Assembly: GCF_019132875.1 (NCBI RefSeq)
Contig: NZ_JAHSPF010000002.1
Span: forward strand, 310,001 to 374,000
Origin: Erwinia phyllosphaerae
Lineage (GTDB): Bacteria; Pseudomonadota; Gammaproteobacteria; Enterobacterales; Enterobacteriaceae
Length of the DNA stretch: 64,000 nucleotides
Reading direction: 5' to 3'
How positions within the stretch are numbered: position 1 is the first letter of the stretch; every line of letters starts with the position of its first letter. Position numbers and translations under genes: made by a program. The notes beneath the pieces were generated by a model. That model was not told the origin of the DNA. It did not search any database and saw only the letters and a program-made list of their open reading frames with translations. Shown piece by piece: positions 25,697 to 35,097 of this stretch.

Positions 25697-25927
25697 ATGA
25701 GCACCGACTATCATATCCCTACGTCAAGTGATGAAGAAGTTTGCACCATAATTGGTAAAGCGGTGGTTGACCTGAGTATTACCGGGCAGCCTGTTAACAA
25801 AGCTACGCTGGCGCTCAAGCTATTAGCGATGGCGGATCAGGACGGCGATGAAGAGAGGATCCTGCTTTACTGGATTGCACGCAGAGCAATCAATCAGCCA
25901 CACAGATTTGCTGCAGCAGCATACTGA
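25697..25927 (+). CDS. YmgB/AriR-like small regulator
   Basis: 76 residues from MSTDYHIPTSSDEE after AGGAGGAGAG. EVCTIIGKAVVDLSITGQPVNKATLALKLLAMA then ILLYWIARRAI follows the two-helix YmgB/AriR family plan (helix, G-x-x-V-N-K turn, helix). In E. coli those Rcs-connector proteins bias biofilm and acid-resistance genes. A second relative may lie at 40101-40349. The family call rests on the pattern only. Confidence 0.6.
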   Translation: MSTDYHIPTSSDEEVCTIIGKAVVDLSITGQPVNKATLALKLLAMADQDGDEERILLYWIARRAINQPHRFAAAAY

Positions 25928-25994
25928 CAGCCCGTGGCGTTCCGGTGCCTTACCGGAAGAGCGGCCGCCTGGATGCGCGGCCGTTTTCGACTAT

Positions 25995-27011
25995 TCAGGT
26001 AATGCGCCTCAGCCAGGGGATTAAGCGTAGCAGCCAGACAATCGCCGCAGAAACCAGAAAGCAGAGCAGGGCGATAAGCGGGATCGTCAGCGCAGAATAG
26101 TAGCTTTCAAATTCCATGTGCAGTAAACGCAGAACTGCTTCCAGCACCATCATGTGCACAAAGAAGATGCCGAGGCTCAGCCTGGACAATCCATGCACCA
26201 CTCTGATAGCTCGCTTGCCGTACTGGAAAGGCGCATTCAGCAGCATAAAAAAGCCTGCCAGCGAAACGACAACCAGCGTCGGGGCAGAGTAGAACAGGAA
26301 AACCTCGTTTGGCGCAAATGTACTGATGGAAAGCGAATAGGTCATGACCGCCGTTAATACGGTAGAAAGAATAAAGATAACGCCCGAAATAACGACCTTA
26401 GGATTAATATTAAAACGTCTTGCCACCCCGCCTATAATATAAAACCCCGACAAATACACCACCATATCGATATTGCTGGCCACAGGAATAGCCTTGTGTT
26501 CCAGAAGGTTAGCCTTCACATTATCAAATAATACATAGACCGAAGCCAGCACAAACCAGACGGTAACCGTATAGTTAACGCGCTGCTGGCTGCCGTTTTG
26601 AATAAATGTATTAAGGAGCGGCGTGACCAGATAAAGCAAAATCATTGTATAAATAAACCACATGTGCGGGTAGGCGGGCTTGCTGAGCAGCTCCAGCAGG
26701 CTGACCGGCGTGGTATCGGCATTCACCTCTTTATTATAAATAATATAGATTATTGACCAGGCAATAAGGGGAATAACCAAATCCAGCACGCGCGTTTTTA
26801 ACGTACTGAGCAATGATTCATTTTTATTTAAGGATACATAGCCAGCAATCAGTAGAAATAGCGGGAAAGCAATGCGGCCAAGCGCTTCATACATTACCGA
26901 AACGGACCAGGCAAGATGAAAATAGCTAAAAGGGATAGCGGCCGTATGCAGCAAAATAACCAAATATGTCGCCACCACCGTCAGCAGCTTAATATTAATT
27001 TTTTTCAACAC
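25995..27011 (-). CDS. acyltransferase-3 family membrane protein
   Basis: 338 residues with about ten membrane helices. VVILLHTA-like start (YLVILLHTAAIPFSY, the conserved His), PLFLLIAGYV, and HMWFIYTMILLYLVTPLL are the Acyl_transf_3 motifs shared with WecH and OatA. Probably O-acetylates a surface polysaccharide or lipid intermediate. A stand-alone gene, so the glycan is unknown. Confidence 0.8.
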   Translation of the reverse strand: MLKKINIKLLTVVATYLVILLHTAAIPFSYFHLAWSVSVMYEALGRIAFPLFLLIAGYVSLNKNESLLSTLKTRVLDLVIPLIAWSIIYIIYNKEVNADTTPVSLLELLSKPAYPHMWFIYTMILLYLVTPLLNTFIQNGSQQRVNYTVTVWFVLASVYVLFDNVKANLLEHKAIPVASNIDMVVYLSGFYIIGGVARRFNINPKVVISGVIFILSTVLTAVMTYSLSISTFAPNEVFLFYSAPTLVVVSLAGFFMLLNAPFQYGKRAIRVVHGLSRLSLGIFFVHMMVLEAVLRLLHMEFESYYSALTIPLIALLCFLVSAAIVWLLRLIPWLRRIT

Positions 27012-27122
27012 TTAACTCCTTGTCAGGAAGCACAATCGGACGCAAGCAGTCAGACTATAGCCATTAGGCTAAAGGTAACATACTCCGTGCGGCAGACGTA
27101 TCTCCGGACAGGAAAAAAGCGC

Positions 27123-27350
27123 TCAGGTACGATGGGTTATCGCTTCAATGGTGACCGTTGATGGACAGTTTTCGCCCGCTTTGACGATGCGATATTCCGC
27201 CTGGCCCTGATGAATATACATGCAGGCGCGTCCTGCAGACCCGCCATCCTGCTCCTGCGACAGGTTCAGCGTCACCTGTTTTGCCTGGGTAGCCGTCGAC
27301 AGCGTCGCGGCAAAAAACACCGGTATTACCAGCGTAATAAATTTAGTCAT
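27123..27350 (-). CDS. small periplasmic protein
   Basis: 75 residues from MTKFITLVIPVFFAATLSTATQA, a clear Sec signal. The mature protein KQVTLNLSQEQDGG...RACMYIHQGQAEYRIVKAGENCPSTVTI has two Cys able to form one disulfide. Family not recognised; similar small secreted beta proteins are common in Erwiniaceae. Confidence 0.6.
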   Translation of the reverse strand: MTKFITLVIPVFFAATLSTATQAKQVTLNLSQEQDGGSAGRACMYIHQGQAEYRIVKAGENCPSTVTIEAITHRT

Positions 27351-27695
27351 AATAAAAAGCCAGAAGTTGATAAAAGGGCCGGCTCTGCTTTTAAGGGGCA
27401 CTGCCAGTCATAAGCTATGAAGTTAGCGCTACGTTACGGCGGCCTGCAAGCCTCGCACAATAATATCGGAGGAAGCCTGGGGAGATCCGCTGGAATAGTC
27501 TTAAACTGGCTGGTCTTAACAAAATCGTGGGATTTACAGAGGAAAACCTCTGTTTTCAGGCAGTAAAATACGGGCTAGCTGAAGTTGAAGGCGCTATGTG
27601 GCTATTTTCAGTGCCAAAATAAGGTAAAGTATTGAGCGGAAAAATTAAATTTGCCTTAGGAGGGAAAAAATGTGGTCAGTAGAGAGGAAAAAATT

Positions 27696-27734
27696 GCCTC
27701 GGGAAGTGGGAAACCCTACTGCACTTCCTGAGGC
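27696..27734. other. strong hairpin, possible small RNA or attenuator
   Basis: GCCTCGGGAAGTG pairs with CACTTCCTGAGGC across a 13-base loop containing GGGAAACCC-like symmetry. No T-run follows, so it is not a simple terminator. Confidence 0.4.
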
Positions 27735-27784
27735 TATGCAAATGCATAATACGTTACGGATTGAAATGTAGACGTTTTTGAGAC

Positions 27785-27815
27785 GTTGTACAAGTTTAAT
27801 TTGAAAGTTGTACAA
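27785..27815. promoter_or_regulatory. paired TTGTACAA palindromes
   Basis: GTTGTACAA twice, 22 bp centre to centre (two helical turns), the geometry of a tandem operator. The binding protein is unknown. Confidence 0.4.
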
Positions 27816-27991
27816 AGTTTGCTAAGTGCATAATTATTCACTTTTCCCGCTGATTTTTTCTGCGCTGGATGGATGGTCACCGACAAGGTAAAAGAGGTAA
27901 AAGCAAAGCGAACCGGGCACGGTGAAAAACTTCCACCGAGAGTGGGGAAAGTTGTTAAAATTAGCCTTTACTCTTTTTCACGGAAGCCGCT

Positions 27992-28186
27992 ATGTCATCT
28001 GAAATCGCTCACCCCTCCAGCAGCCCTAAACAGGCCGCGTTGCAACTGGTTATCGAACTGGTACGCGCAGGTAAACTCAGCCCGATGCAGGGCGACGCTT
28101 CAAACATGATCTCTATCTATGAGCAGTTTAAGGCGCATTTTGAGTCCGATAAGCATAAACACGCTTCTGACTCTGCTATCTCCTGA
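27992..28186 (+). CDS. small hypothetical protein
   Basis: 64 residues, MSSEIAHPSSSPKQAALQLV, then IELVRAGKLSP and MISIYEQFKAHF. Soluble, helical, no signal peptide. A bacterial DUF-like small protein of unknown role; the ribosome site is weak. A strong terminator follows at 28192, which supports a transcribed unit. Confidence 0.5.
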   Translation: MSSEIAHPSSSPKQAALQLVIELVRAGKLSPMQGDASNMISIYEQFKAHFESDKHKHASDSAIS

Positions 28187-28191
28187 GGTGA

Positions 28192-28217
28192 CAAACGGGC
28201 GGTTTACCGCCCGTTTG
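28192..28217. terminator. strong terminator hairpin
   Basis: CAAACGGGCGGT pairs with ACCGCCCGTTTG with a two-base spacer, followed by AGATTT. Confidence 0.7.
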
Positions 28218-28278
28218 AGATTTAAAGCGCAGGCTCCGGGAGCAAGCGTCCTCTGTCAGACATCCCCCGTTACAAGGC

Positions 28279-29850
28279 TTAGCGTTTGCTGACGCTGTCA
28301 TAATAAAGCATGCTCACGCCGATACTTTGCTGCGCACCCTGCACGTTATCGCGTAATCCCACCAGTTTTTGTCCCTGCAGCGTGACGACATAAGGCGAAT
28401 CATGCTGAATCTGTTGCTGTAGCTGCTGATAAAGCGCGTTGCGCTTCTGTACGTTACTTTCGGCGGCAGCCGCCTTTGTTTCTTCGCTCAGTTTGGGGAT
28501 AGCCCAGCCCAGCCGCCACGCCAGCGTTTTTGGCCCGCCCGGCACGTTATACGCAAAGGCGCTGGCGTTGGTATTGGGATCGATATAGTCCGCGCCCCAA
28601 TAGATAAAGATCGACTGAAAATCACGCCCGCGCATTTTCCCCCACAGCTCGGCTTCCGCCACTGGCTGAATGGCAAGCTGAATATCCGCTTTGGCAAAGC
28701 TGGCCTGTAGCGCCTGCGCCACATCGGTATAAGGCGGCTGGTTAATGATTGTCAGCGAAAAGCGGGTGCCGGGCTTAATGCCGCCCTGCTGCAAAATCTG
28801 CTTTGCTTTAGCCAGGTCGTAATGGAAAGGTTTATCTTCCAGCACGCCATCAAAGCCCTGCGGCAGAAAACTTTGATGCACCTGGTACTGCCCTTTAAGC
28901 AGATCTTTAGAGATAGCGTCGTAATCTACCAGCCAGCGCGCGGCCTGCCAGAGCGCCGGATTGCCCAGCGCGGGCTGCTGTTTGTCCTGAGTATTAAAGC
29001 CAAGATAATAAACCAGGCTGGAAGGGAAGCTGGCAATCTTCACGCCGGGCTGGTTTTTCAGCGCGGCGAACTGATCGGCACCTAAGTCGTAGGCCACGTC
29101 GGCATCGCCCTGTTGCAGCAGCAGGCGACGCGAACCCGCATCGGCTACGCCTTTCAGGAGAATACGTTTTAGCTTAGGTAGCGGCACGGCATGGGTGTTT
29201 TCCTCCAGCACCAGCGCCTGCTGTGGAACGAAGTTACGAATGCTGTAAGCGCCGCCGCCTGCGGAGTGATCGCGCAGCCAGCCGTTACCGTAATCCTGAT
29301 TACTGGCATGCTGCTGAGCAAGCTTGCTGTCGACAATGGAAGCGACCGGCGCGCTCAGCAGGCGCAGCGCCAGATCGCGGCCGATAGCGGCAGGCCAGCG
29401 GATTTCAACCTGGCTGTCGCTACGGCGAATCAGCTGCTGGCCAATATTTTCCGGCGTCCAGCCAAACTCCGCCAGGATAAAAGAGGGCGTTTTGTTCAGC
29501 TTAATGACGCGGCTTAATGACCAGATAACATCATCCGCCGTCACCGGGTTACCGCTGGCAAACGTGGCGCCGGGCCTGAGGGTAAAGATCAGGCTATGGT
29601 CATCGCTGCCGGGCTGCCAGGCGCTGGCCAGCTGCGGCACCAGCTTGCGTGAGTCGGTGCGATCGGCATCGACCAGTTTCTGATAGAGATTAACCAGGCT
29701 GCTGCTGCTGACCGTTTCAAAACTTTCGGCCGGATCAAAGCTAATAATACCATCCAGCGGGATTGCCACCACCAGCGTATCGGCTGGCGTGGCTGCGTAA
29801 GTCTGGGCAGCGTAAAGCGTGGCGAGAAGAGCAAAAGTGGTCTTGCGCAT
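28279..29850 (-). CDS. family-5 solute-binding protein of a peptide ABC transporter (second copy)
   Basis: 523 residues with signal MRKTTFALLATLYAAQTYA. The second ATG is preferred because CAGGA then sits at correct spacing. SBP_bac_5 features: DTLVVAIPLDGIISFDPAESFE, VTADDVIWSLSR, QSFLPQGFDG, and GADYIDPNTNASAFAYN. It is a paralogue of the binding protein at 33394-34959 (same QSFLPQGF and DPNTNASAFAYN segments). It is the last gene of the operon, 140 bp after the ATPase. Probably a second specificity for the same permease. Confidence 0.85.
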   Translation of the reverse strand: MRKTTFALLATLYAAQTYAATPADTLVVAIPLDGIISFDPAESFETVSSSSLVNLYQKLVDADRTDSRKLVPQLASAWQPGSDDHSLIFTLRPGATFASGNPVTADDVIWSLSRVIKLNKTPSFILAEFGWTPENIGQQLIRRSDSQVEIRWPAAIGRDLALRLLSAPVASIVDSKLAQQHASNQDYGNGWLRDHSAGGGAYSIRNFVPQQALVLEENTHAVPLPKLKRILLKGVADAGSRRLLLQQGDADVAYDLGADQFAALKNQPGVKIASFPSSLVYYLGFNTQDKQQPALGNPALWQAARWLVDYDAISKDLLKGQYQVHQSFLPQGFDGVLEDKPFHYDLAKAKQILQQGGIKPGTRFSLTIINQPPYTDVAQALQASFAKADIQLAIQPVAEAELWGKMRGRDFQSIFIYWGADYIDPNTNASAFAYNVPGGPKTLAWRLGWAIPKLSEETKAAAAESNVQKRNALYQQLQQQIQHDSPYVVTLQGQKLVGLRDNVQGAQQSIGVSMLYYDSVSKR

Positions 29851-29991
29851 CGGCATGTCCTGAGTAGGGGGATAGCAGGACTATAGGGCGAAAGAAGCGG
29901 CAGGGAAATGCGAATTCCGGCAAGGGTTAGCTGTTTAAGATATTAGCCAGATCAATTGCTTATGGCCGATCTTAACGATCGGCCAGCGGGG

Positions 29992-30660
29992 TCAGGTAAT
30001 ATGGCCGCGCGCCATCCTGACCGCCCGATCGCACATGTGATCGATAACGTCCGGATCGTGGCTGACCAGCACCATCGTCAGGTTATCCTGCTGCTTAAGG
30101 TTGTTCAGCAGGTTAAGAATTTCGGCCTGTACCGACATGTCCAGCGCGGAGGTTGGTTCATCCAGCAACAGGATTTTGGGCTCCAGCAGCAGCGCTCGTA
30201 CAATGGCCACGCGCTGACGTTGACCGCCGGAAAGCTGATGCGGATAGCGATCCGCCAGCGCGGGATCCAGGCCGACATGACGAAAACCTTGCTCAATTCG
30301 GTCATTGATATCCCGTACTTTCAGCAGCTTTAACGGTTCAGCCAGCGTACGACGCAGGCGGTGCCGTGGATGCAGCGAAGCATAAGGATCCTGGAAGACC
30401 ATCTGTACATCGCGGCGCAGCTGTCCGGTAAAGGCTTTACCCGGTCTGGCCTGATGGCCGGCCAGCGTCATGCCGCCTTGCCATTCTGGATTCAGCCCGG
30501 CCATCACCCACAGCAGAGAAGATTTACCGCAGCCCGACGGCCCAACCAGGCCAAAGCATTCTCCGGCCTTAACCTGAAGCGTTACCTCATGCACCACGGT
30601 GCGCTTTTCATAGCCCTGGCGATGCGCCACGCTAAGGTTTTGCAGATCAATCATGTTCAC
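29992..30660 (-). CDS. ABC transporter ATPase, DppF/OppF-like
   Basis: 222 residues, GTG start (or ATG 6 bp on) overlapping the stop of the preceding ATPase gene. Walker A GPSGCGKS, signature LSGGQRQRVAIVRAL, Walker B ILLLDEPTSALD, and the H-loop VSHD. It lacks the usual C-terminal oligopeptide domain and so is shorter than OppF. Cytosolic energy unit of the permease. Confidence 0.85.
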   Translation of the reverse strand: MNMIDLQNLSVAHRQGYEKRTVVHEVTLQVKAGECFGLVGPSGCGKSSLLWVMAGLNPEWQGGMTLAGHQARPGKAFTGQLRRDVQMVFQDPYASLHPRHRLRRTLAEPLKLLKVRDINDRIEQGFRHVGLDPALADRYPHQLSGGQRQRVAIVRALLLEPKILLLDEPTSALDMSVQAEILNLLNNLKQQDNLTMVLVSHDPDVIDHMCDRAVRMARGHIT

Positions 30661-31495
30661 GATGAGCCTCCAGCGCGGCGCGATCCAGCGTCGGTAAAGG
30701 TTTGCCCTGGGTTGCTTTACTCGGTCGGCATGACCATAGCGTACGGGTATAGGGATGGGTCGCCTGCGGCAGTTCAGCGGCGGGTAGCGTATCCAGAATA
30801 TCGCCCTGATACATCACCATCACTCGTTCACAATGCTCAGAGACCTGCTGCAAATCGTGACTGATCAGCAGCAGTCCCATATTGCGCTCTTCTACCAGTC
30901 GACGTATCAGCGCCAGCACCTGATCGCGCATGGCGTGATCCAGTGCGGAGGTCGGTTCATCGGCAATCAGCAGTTGCGGATCGGCAATCAACGCAATGGC
31001 CAGCATGACGCGCTGCCCCATGCCGCCGGAAAGCTGATGGGGATAACGTTTCATCAGCTCGGCAGGCTGCGGCAGGCCAACCGCATTGAGCATATCGCAG
31101 ACTTTTTCTTTGATTTCCGCACGGCTGAAGCGGGCGTGCAGCTTCAGCGGTTCCGCTACCTGCCAGCCGATAGTGCGCATCGGATTCAGCGCGTATTTAG
31201 GATCCTGCATCACCATTGCCAGCTTACTGCCGCGCAGCTGGCTCCAGCGGCGCTCATTTAGCATCAGCGCGTTTTCTCCCGCCACGCTGAGCGTACTGGC
31301 CTGCAAATGCAAAGCAGGGGAGAGCAGGCCCATCAGGCTACGGGCAGTCAGCGATTTGCCGGAACCCGATTCGCCCACCAGCGCCACGCGTTCGCGGCCC
31401 AGGCTGAAGCTGATGTTGTTGACCAGCGTCGCACCGGCTGGGCTGCTGATGGTCAGGTTTTTTGCTACCACAAGCGGGGAATGTTCAGTTAGCAT
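30647..31495 (-). CDS. ABC transporter ATPase, DppD/OppD-like
   Basis: 282 residues. Walker A GESGSGKS, Q-loop MVMQDPKYALNP, signature LSGGMGQRVMLAIAL, Walker B LLIADEPTSALD, H-loop ISHD. Its start overlaps the permease stop by 11 bp and its end overlaps the next ATPase by 14 bp, a tight operon. Confidence 0.88.
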   Translation of the reverse strand: MLTEHSPLVVAKNLTISSPAGATLVNNISFSLGRERVALVGESGSGKSLTARSLMGLLSPALHLQASTLSVAGENALMLNERRWSQLRGSKLAMVMQDPKYALNPMRTIGWQVAEPLKLHARFSRAEIKEKVCDMLNAVGLPQPAELMKRYPHQLSGGMGQRVMLAIALIADPQLLIADEPTSALDHAMRDQVLALIRRLVEERNMGLLLISHDLQQVSEHCERVMVMYQGDILDTLPAAELPQATHPYTRTLWSCRPSKATQGKPLPTLDRAALEAHREHD

Positions 31496-32345
31496 TTCGG
31501 GTATCCAGTCGATCGCGCAGGCCGTCGCCCGTCAGGTTAAAAGCCAGGCTGGCAAACAGAATCGCCCCGCCAGGCGCGGCGGCAACCCACCACTGATCGA
31601 AGATGACCTTACTGCCTTCCGCCACCATCGAGCCCCACTCTGCCGTCGGCGGCTGCACGCCCATGCCCAAAAAGCCCAGGCCGGCCGCGGAAAGAATAAT
31701 GCCGCCAAGGCTTAGCGCGGCACGCACCACGGCACTTGGCAGGCAAAGCGGCAGAATATGGCCAAACATCAGGCGCAGGCCGTTAATGCCCTGCATCTTT
31801 GCGGCGGCCAGGTAGTCGCTGCGGCGCAGCGCCAGCGTTTCGGCGCGCGCCTGGCGGGCAAACGGCGGCCAGCTGGTTAACGCCAGCGCCAGCGCGCCAT
31901 TCATCAGGCCAGGACCCAGCATGGCCACCAGCGCCAGCGCGATCACCAGATTGGGCAGCGACAGAAAAATATCGGTTATGCGCATCAGCACGCGCTCGGT
32001 CCAGCCGCCCAGGTAACCCGCGCAGATGCCAACCAGCATACCAACAGGAATGGTTAGCAGCAGGATCAGCGACACCAGCAGCAGCGTAGGGCGCGAGCCG
32101 TAAATGACCCTGGAAAGCAAGTCGCGACCAAAGCCGTCGGTGCCCAGCCAGTGCGTGGCGGAAGGCGGGAGCAGGCGGGCCGATATAATCTGCGCGTTGG
32201 GGTCGAAAGGAGCCAGCAAGGGCGCAAACAGCGCCGCCAGCAGTAAAATGGCAACCAGCGTTCCGCCAATCGCCAGAGAGGTGACTCGCGGACGACGGCG
32301 TCGGCCTGTCGGCGCGATATCGAGGTCGGTAAGATTTTGCGTCAT
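31485..32345 (-). CDS. peptide ABC transporter permease, DppC-like
   Basis: 286 residues, six helices with an N-terminal Arg-rich cytosolic tail (GRRRRPRVTSLA). PPSATHWLGTDGFGRDLLSRVIYGSR and the EAA loop (ARQARAETLALRRSDYLAAAKM) are diagnostic of the OppBC permease family. Overlaps the permease gene before it by 4 bp. Confidence 0.88.
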   Translation of the reverse strand: MTQNLTDLDIAPTGRRRRPRVTSLAIGGTLVAILLLAALFAPLLAPFDPNAQIISARLLPPSATHWLGTDGFGRDLLSRVIYGSRPTLLLVSLILLLTIPVGMLVGICAGYLGGWTERVLMRITDIFLSLPNLVIALALVAMLGPGLMNGALALALTSWPPFARQARAETLALRRSDYLAAAKMQGINGLRLMFGHILPLCLPSAVVRAALSLGGIILSAAGLGFLGMGVQPPTAEWGSMVAEGSKVIFDQWWVAAAPGGAILFASLAFNLTGDGLRDRLDTRNAN

Positions 32346-33394
32346 CGGGTTCTCGGATCGGTGAGATAAGTTAACGCATCCGCCAGCGCATTCAGCGTAA
32401 TGAAACAGCCGCCAATCAGCAGCGTGGAGCCAAGGATAGCAGGCGTATCGGACGCAAACAGCGCGGTAGTCATGTAGCGGCCCACGCCCGGCCAGGCAAA
32501 GACCGTTTCGGTCAGAACTGACCCTTCCAGCAGCGAGGTATAAGAAAGTACCAGCACGGTAATCAGCGTGCCGCGCACGTTAGGAAAAACGTGCAGCAGC
32601 AAAATGCGGCCACGGCTGGCACCTTTGGCGCGCGCCAGCGTCACATATTCTTTGCTGCTCTCTTCCAGCAGCGCGGCGCGCAGCAGTCGGGTGATGGCCG
32701 CCATCGCCAGCAGACCCAGTACCACTACCGGTAGCCACAGGTGTGCAATGGTGTTGCGGAACATCTCTTTGTCGCCGGAAAGCCAGCTGTCGACCAGCAT
32801 CAGTCCGGTTTTCGGCTCCAGCGTATAGATCCAGATATCGTCCAGACGACCCGGCCCGGCCGACCAGTGCAGCACGGCGTAAAACAGCAGCAGCCCCAGC
32901 AGCCCCAGCCAGAAAACCGGCACGGAATAGCCCAGCAGCGAAATCATCCGCGCAATGTTATCGACCACGCTACCCGGTTTCCATGCGGCCACCAGCGCCA
33001 GCAGAATGCCGAAAAATGCGCCGAAGATCATCGCGCAGGTCGCCAGTTCAAAAGTTGCCGGGAAGGTGCGCAGCAGATCGCTGGCTACCGGCGAGTTGGT
33101 CAGTCGGGAAATCCCTAAGTTACCGTGCGCCAGATGAACCAGATAGCGCCAGAACTGGACCGGCAGCGGCTGATCCAGCCCTAACTCGTGGCGAACCTGA
33201 ACATAGGTCGATTCGCTGGCGTGATCGCCCGCAATCTGTAAAACAGGATCGACCGGCGACAGATGGGAAAGGATAAAGGTGAAAACCAGCAGGCCCAGCA
33301 GCGTCACCGCCAGCGAAAGCAGACCGGTAAGCAGACGGCCGCCGCGCAGCCAGAACAGCCGGGCGGACCCGGCTTCAGCGGTAAAACCCGCCAT
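32342..33394 (-). CDS. peptide ABC transporter permease, DppB-like
   Basis: 350 residues, six helices. VFTFILSHLSPVDPVLQIAG near the N-terminus, LGLDQPLPVQFWRYLVHLAHGNLGIS, and the EAA loop AKGASRGRILLLHVFPNV are classic DppB/OppB features. The ATG overlaps the TAA of the binding protein (TAATG), so translation is coupled. Confidence 0.88.
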   Translation of the reverse strand: MAGFTAEAGSARLFWLRGGRLLTGLLSLAVTLLGLLVFTFILSHLSPVDPVLQIAGDHASESTYVQVRHELGLDQPLPVQFWRYLVHLAHGNLGISRLTNSPVASDLLRTFPATFELATCAMIFGAFFGILLALVAAWKPGSVVDNIARMISLLGYSVPVFWLGLLGLLLFYAVLHWSAGPGRLDDIWIYTLEPKTGLMLVDSWLSGDKEMFRNTIAHLWLPVVVLGLLAMAAITRLLRAALLEESSKEYVTLARAKGASRGRILLLHVFPNVRGTLITVLVLSYTSLLEGSVLTETVFAWPGVGRYMTTALFASDTPAILGSTLLIGGCFITLNALADALTYLTDPRTR

Positions 33395-34959
33395 TACTTG
33401 CTGACCTGGCTGTAGTACACCATATCCGGGTTGATGCCCTGAATATAGCCCGTCAGGTTAGCGCGCAGCGCAATCAGGTTCCGCGCCTGCAGGCCCACCA
33501 CGTACGGCGAATTCTTCTGCACTTCGCGCTGCATATTTTCATACAGCTTGATGCGTTTTTCCTTATCGCTTTCCGCCGTGGCCGCCAGCGTTTGCTTGTT
33601 CAGCTCTGGAATATGCCAGTTGGAGCGCCAGGCCAGCGTTTTGCTGCCGTCTTCCGGGTTGTAGGCGAAAGCGGAGGCGTTGGTATTCGGATCGAAGTAG
33701 TCGGCACCCCAGGCATTCAGCGTGGCCTGGTACTGGTGCGCTTTCACGGCGGTAGCCACTTCGGTACTGATGCCCGGAATCAGTTCAACCTTAACGCCGC
33801 CGCGGGCAAAGCTCGCCTGCAACGCCTGGGCAATATCCAGGTATGGCGGCTGGTTGCTGACGCTCAGCTTAAAGCTGACGTTTTGCAATCCGGCTTTCGC
33901 CAGAATCGCTTTCGCTTTTGCCGGATCGTACGTGTAAGGATTGTCGTTCAGCGCGCCTAAGAAGCCCTGCGGCAGGAAAGACTGATGTACCTGGAACTGA
34001 CCTTTTAACAGGTCGTCGGCAATGCCTTTATAGTCAAACAAATAGCGGGACGCTTCCCAGAAGGCCGGGTTTTTCAGGGCCGGGCTGGCATCGATATTGA
34101 ACTGCAGGTAATACAGCGAAGCCATTGGGATCGCCATCGGCTTGACGTCCGTTTTACCTTTTAGCGCCGCCATCTGATCGGCGCCTAAATTACGGGCGAT
34201 ATCCGCGTCGCCCTGTTCCAGCAGCAGACGACGGGCAGCCGGTTCCGGCACGTTTTTAATCAAAACGTTTTTCAATTTTGGTGCACCGGCCGGTGAGGTC
34301 GGGTTGGCGCTCAGCAGCAGCACTTCATGCGGGATATATTTGCGGATCTGATAAGGGCCGCTGCCGGCAGAGTGGGCGATCAGCCAGGAATTACCAAAGT
34401 CGTTCTTCTGCGCGTTGGCCATCGCGGATTTCTCATCCACGATAGAGGAGACCGGCGCGGCAAGCAGGCCCAGCACATAGGTCGGGCTAACGTCAGCCGT
34501 CCAGCTAATCTGCACGTGCTGGTCATCAATCTTTTTCAGGTGCGAATCAACGTTCTCTTTGGTCCAGCCCAGCTGGGTCAGAATAAAAGAGGGGTCGAGG
34601 TTAAGTTTAACCACGCGGCCTAATGAAAAAATAACGTCTTCCGGGCGAAGCGGATTGCCGGAAGAGAACTTCACGCCGTCGCGCAGGGCAAAGGTCAGGC
34701 TGCGGTTATCGCTGCCAGCCTGCCATGAGCTGGCCAGCGTAGGCTGTAAATCGACAGGGTTTTTCGGGTCTGGCTGAACCAGACGTTGATAAAGGTTGGT
34801 AAACGCCTGTACCGAGGTCAGCTCGAAGCCCTGAGCGGGATCGAAGCTGTTAGCATCATCGATAGACTGTGCAATAACCAGCGTATCCGGCGGCGTGGCG
34901 GCCTGCGCTGCAAAAGAACTGGCCAGCGCGACGGCGATGGCTGGAAGCAGAAGTTTCAT
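33394..34959 (-). CDS. family-5 solute-binding protein of a peptide ABC transporter (first gene)
   Basis: 521 residues, signal MKLLLPAIAVALASSFAAQA, start after AAGGAAAC. The mature part has SFDPAQGFELTSVQAFTNLYQRL, RPEDVIFSLGRVV, QSFLPQGF and GADYFDPNTNASAFAYN. Periplasmic receptor of the SBP_bac_5 group, ligand unknown (peptides, nickel or opine-like). It opens a six-gene operon: receptor, two permeases, two ATPases, second receptor. Confidence 0.88.
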   Translation of the reverse strand: MKLLLPAIAVALASSFAAQAATPPDTLVIAQSIDDANSFDPAQGFELTSVQAFTNLYQRLVQPDPKNPVDLQPTLASSWQAGSDNRSLTFALRDGVKFSSGNPLRPEDVIFSLGRVVKLNLDPSFILTQLGWTKENVDSHLKKIDDQHVQISWTADVSPTYVLGLLAAPVSSIVDEKSAMANAQKNDFGNSWLIAHSAGSGPYQIRKYIPHEVLLLSANPTSPAGAPKLKNVLIKNVPEPAARRLLLEQGDADIARNLGADQMAALKGKTDVKPMAIPMASLYYLQFNIDASPALKNPAFWEASRYLFDYKGIADDLLKGQFQVHQSFLPQGFLGALNDNPYTYDPAKAKAILAKAGLQNVSFKLSVSNQPPYLDIAQALQASFARGGVKVELIPGISTEVATAVKAHQYQATLNAWGADYFDPNTNASAFAYNPEDGSKTLAWRSNWHIPELNKQTLAATAESDKEKRIKLYENMQREVQKNSPYVVGLQARNLIALRANLTGYIQGINPDMVYYSQVSK

Positions 34960-35097
34960 GACGTTTCCTTACCCTGTTGTAATTTGTCGGCGAGTGTAGA
35001 TTACCTGGATGCCGGATAAATAGTAGATTATCCGCTATCGATATGCGAAATAGTTATAAGCAAAACCTATAGGTTATAAAAACTCAACATTTCGCTA

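Larger units (their letters stand above)
27351..27991. other. 640-bp gene-free region with hairpin and repeated palindrome
   Basis: It contains a strong imperfect hairpin at 27696-27734 (GCCTCGGGAAGTG with CACTTCCTGAGGC). Two copies of GTTGTACAA, each around the palindrome TTGTACAA, lie at 27785-27793 and 27807-27815. Together these look like a regulated promoter or small RNA region ahead of the 27992 gene. Confidence 0.45.
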
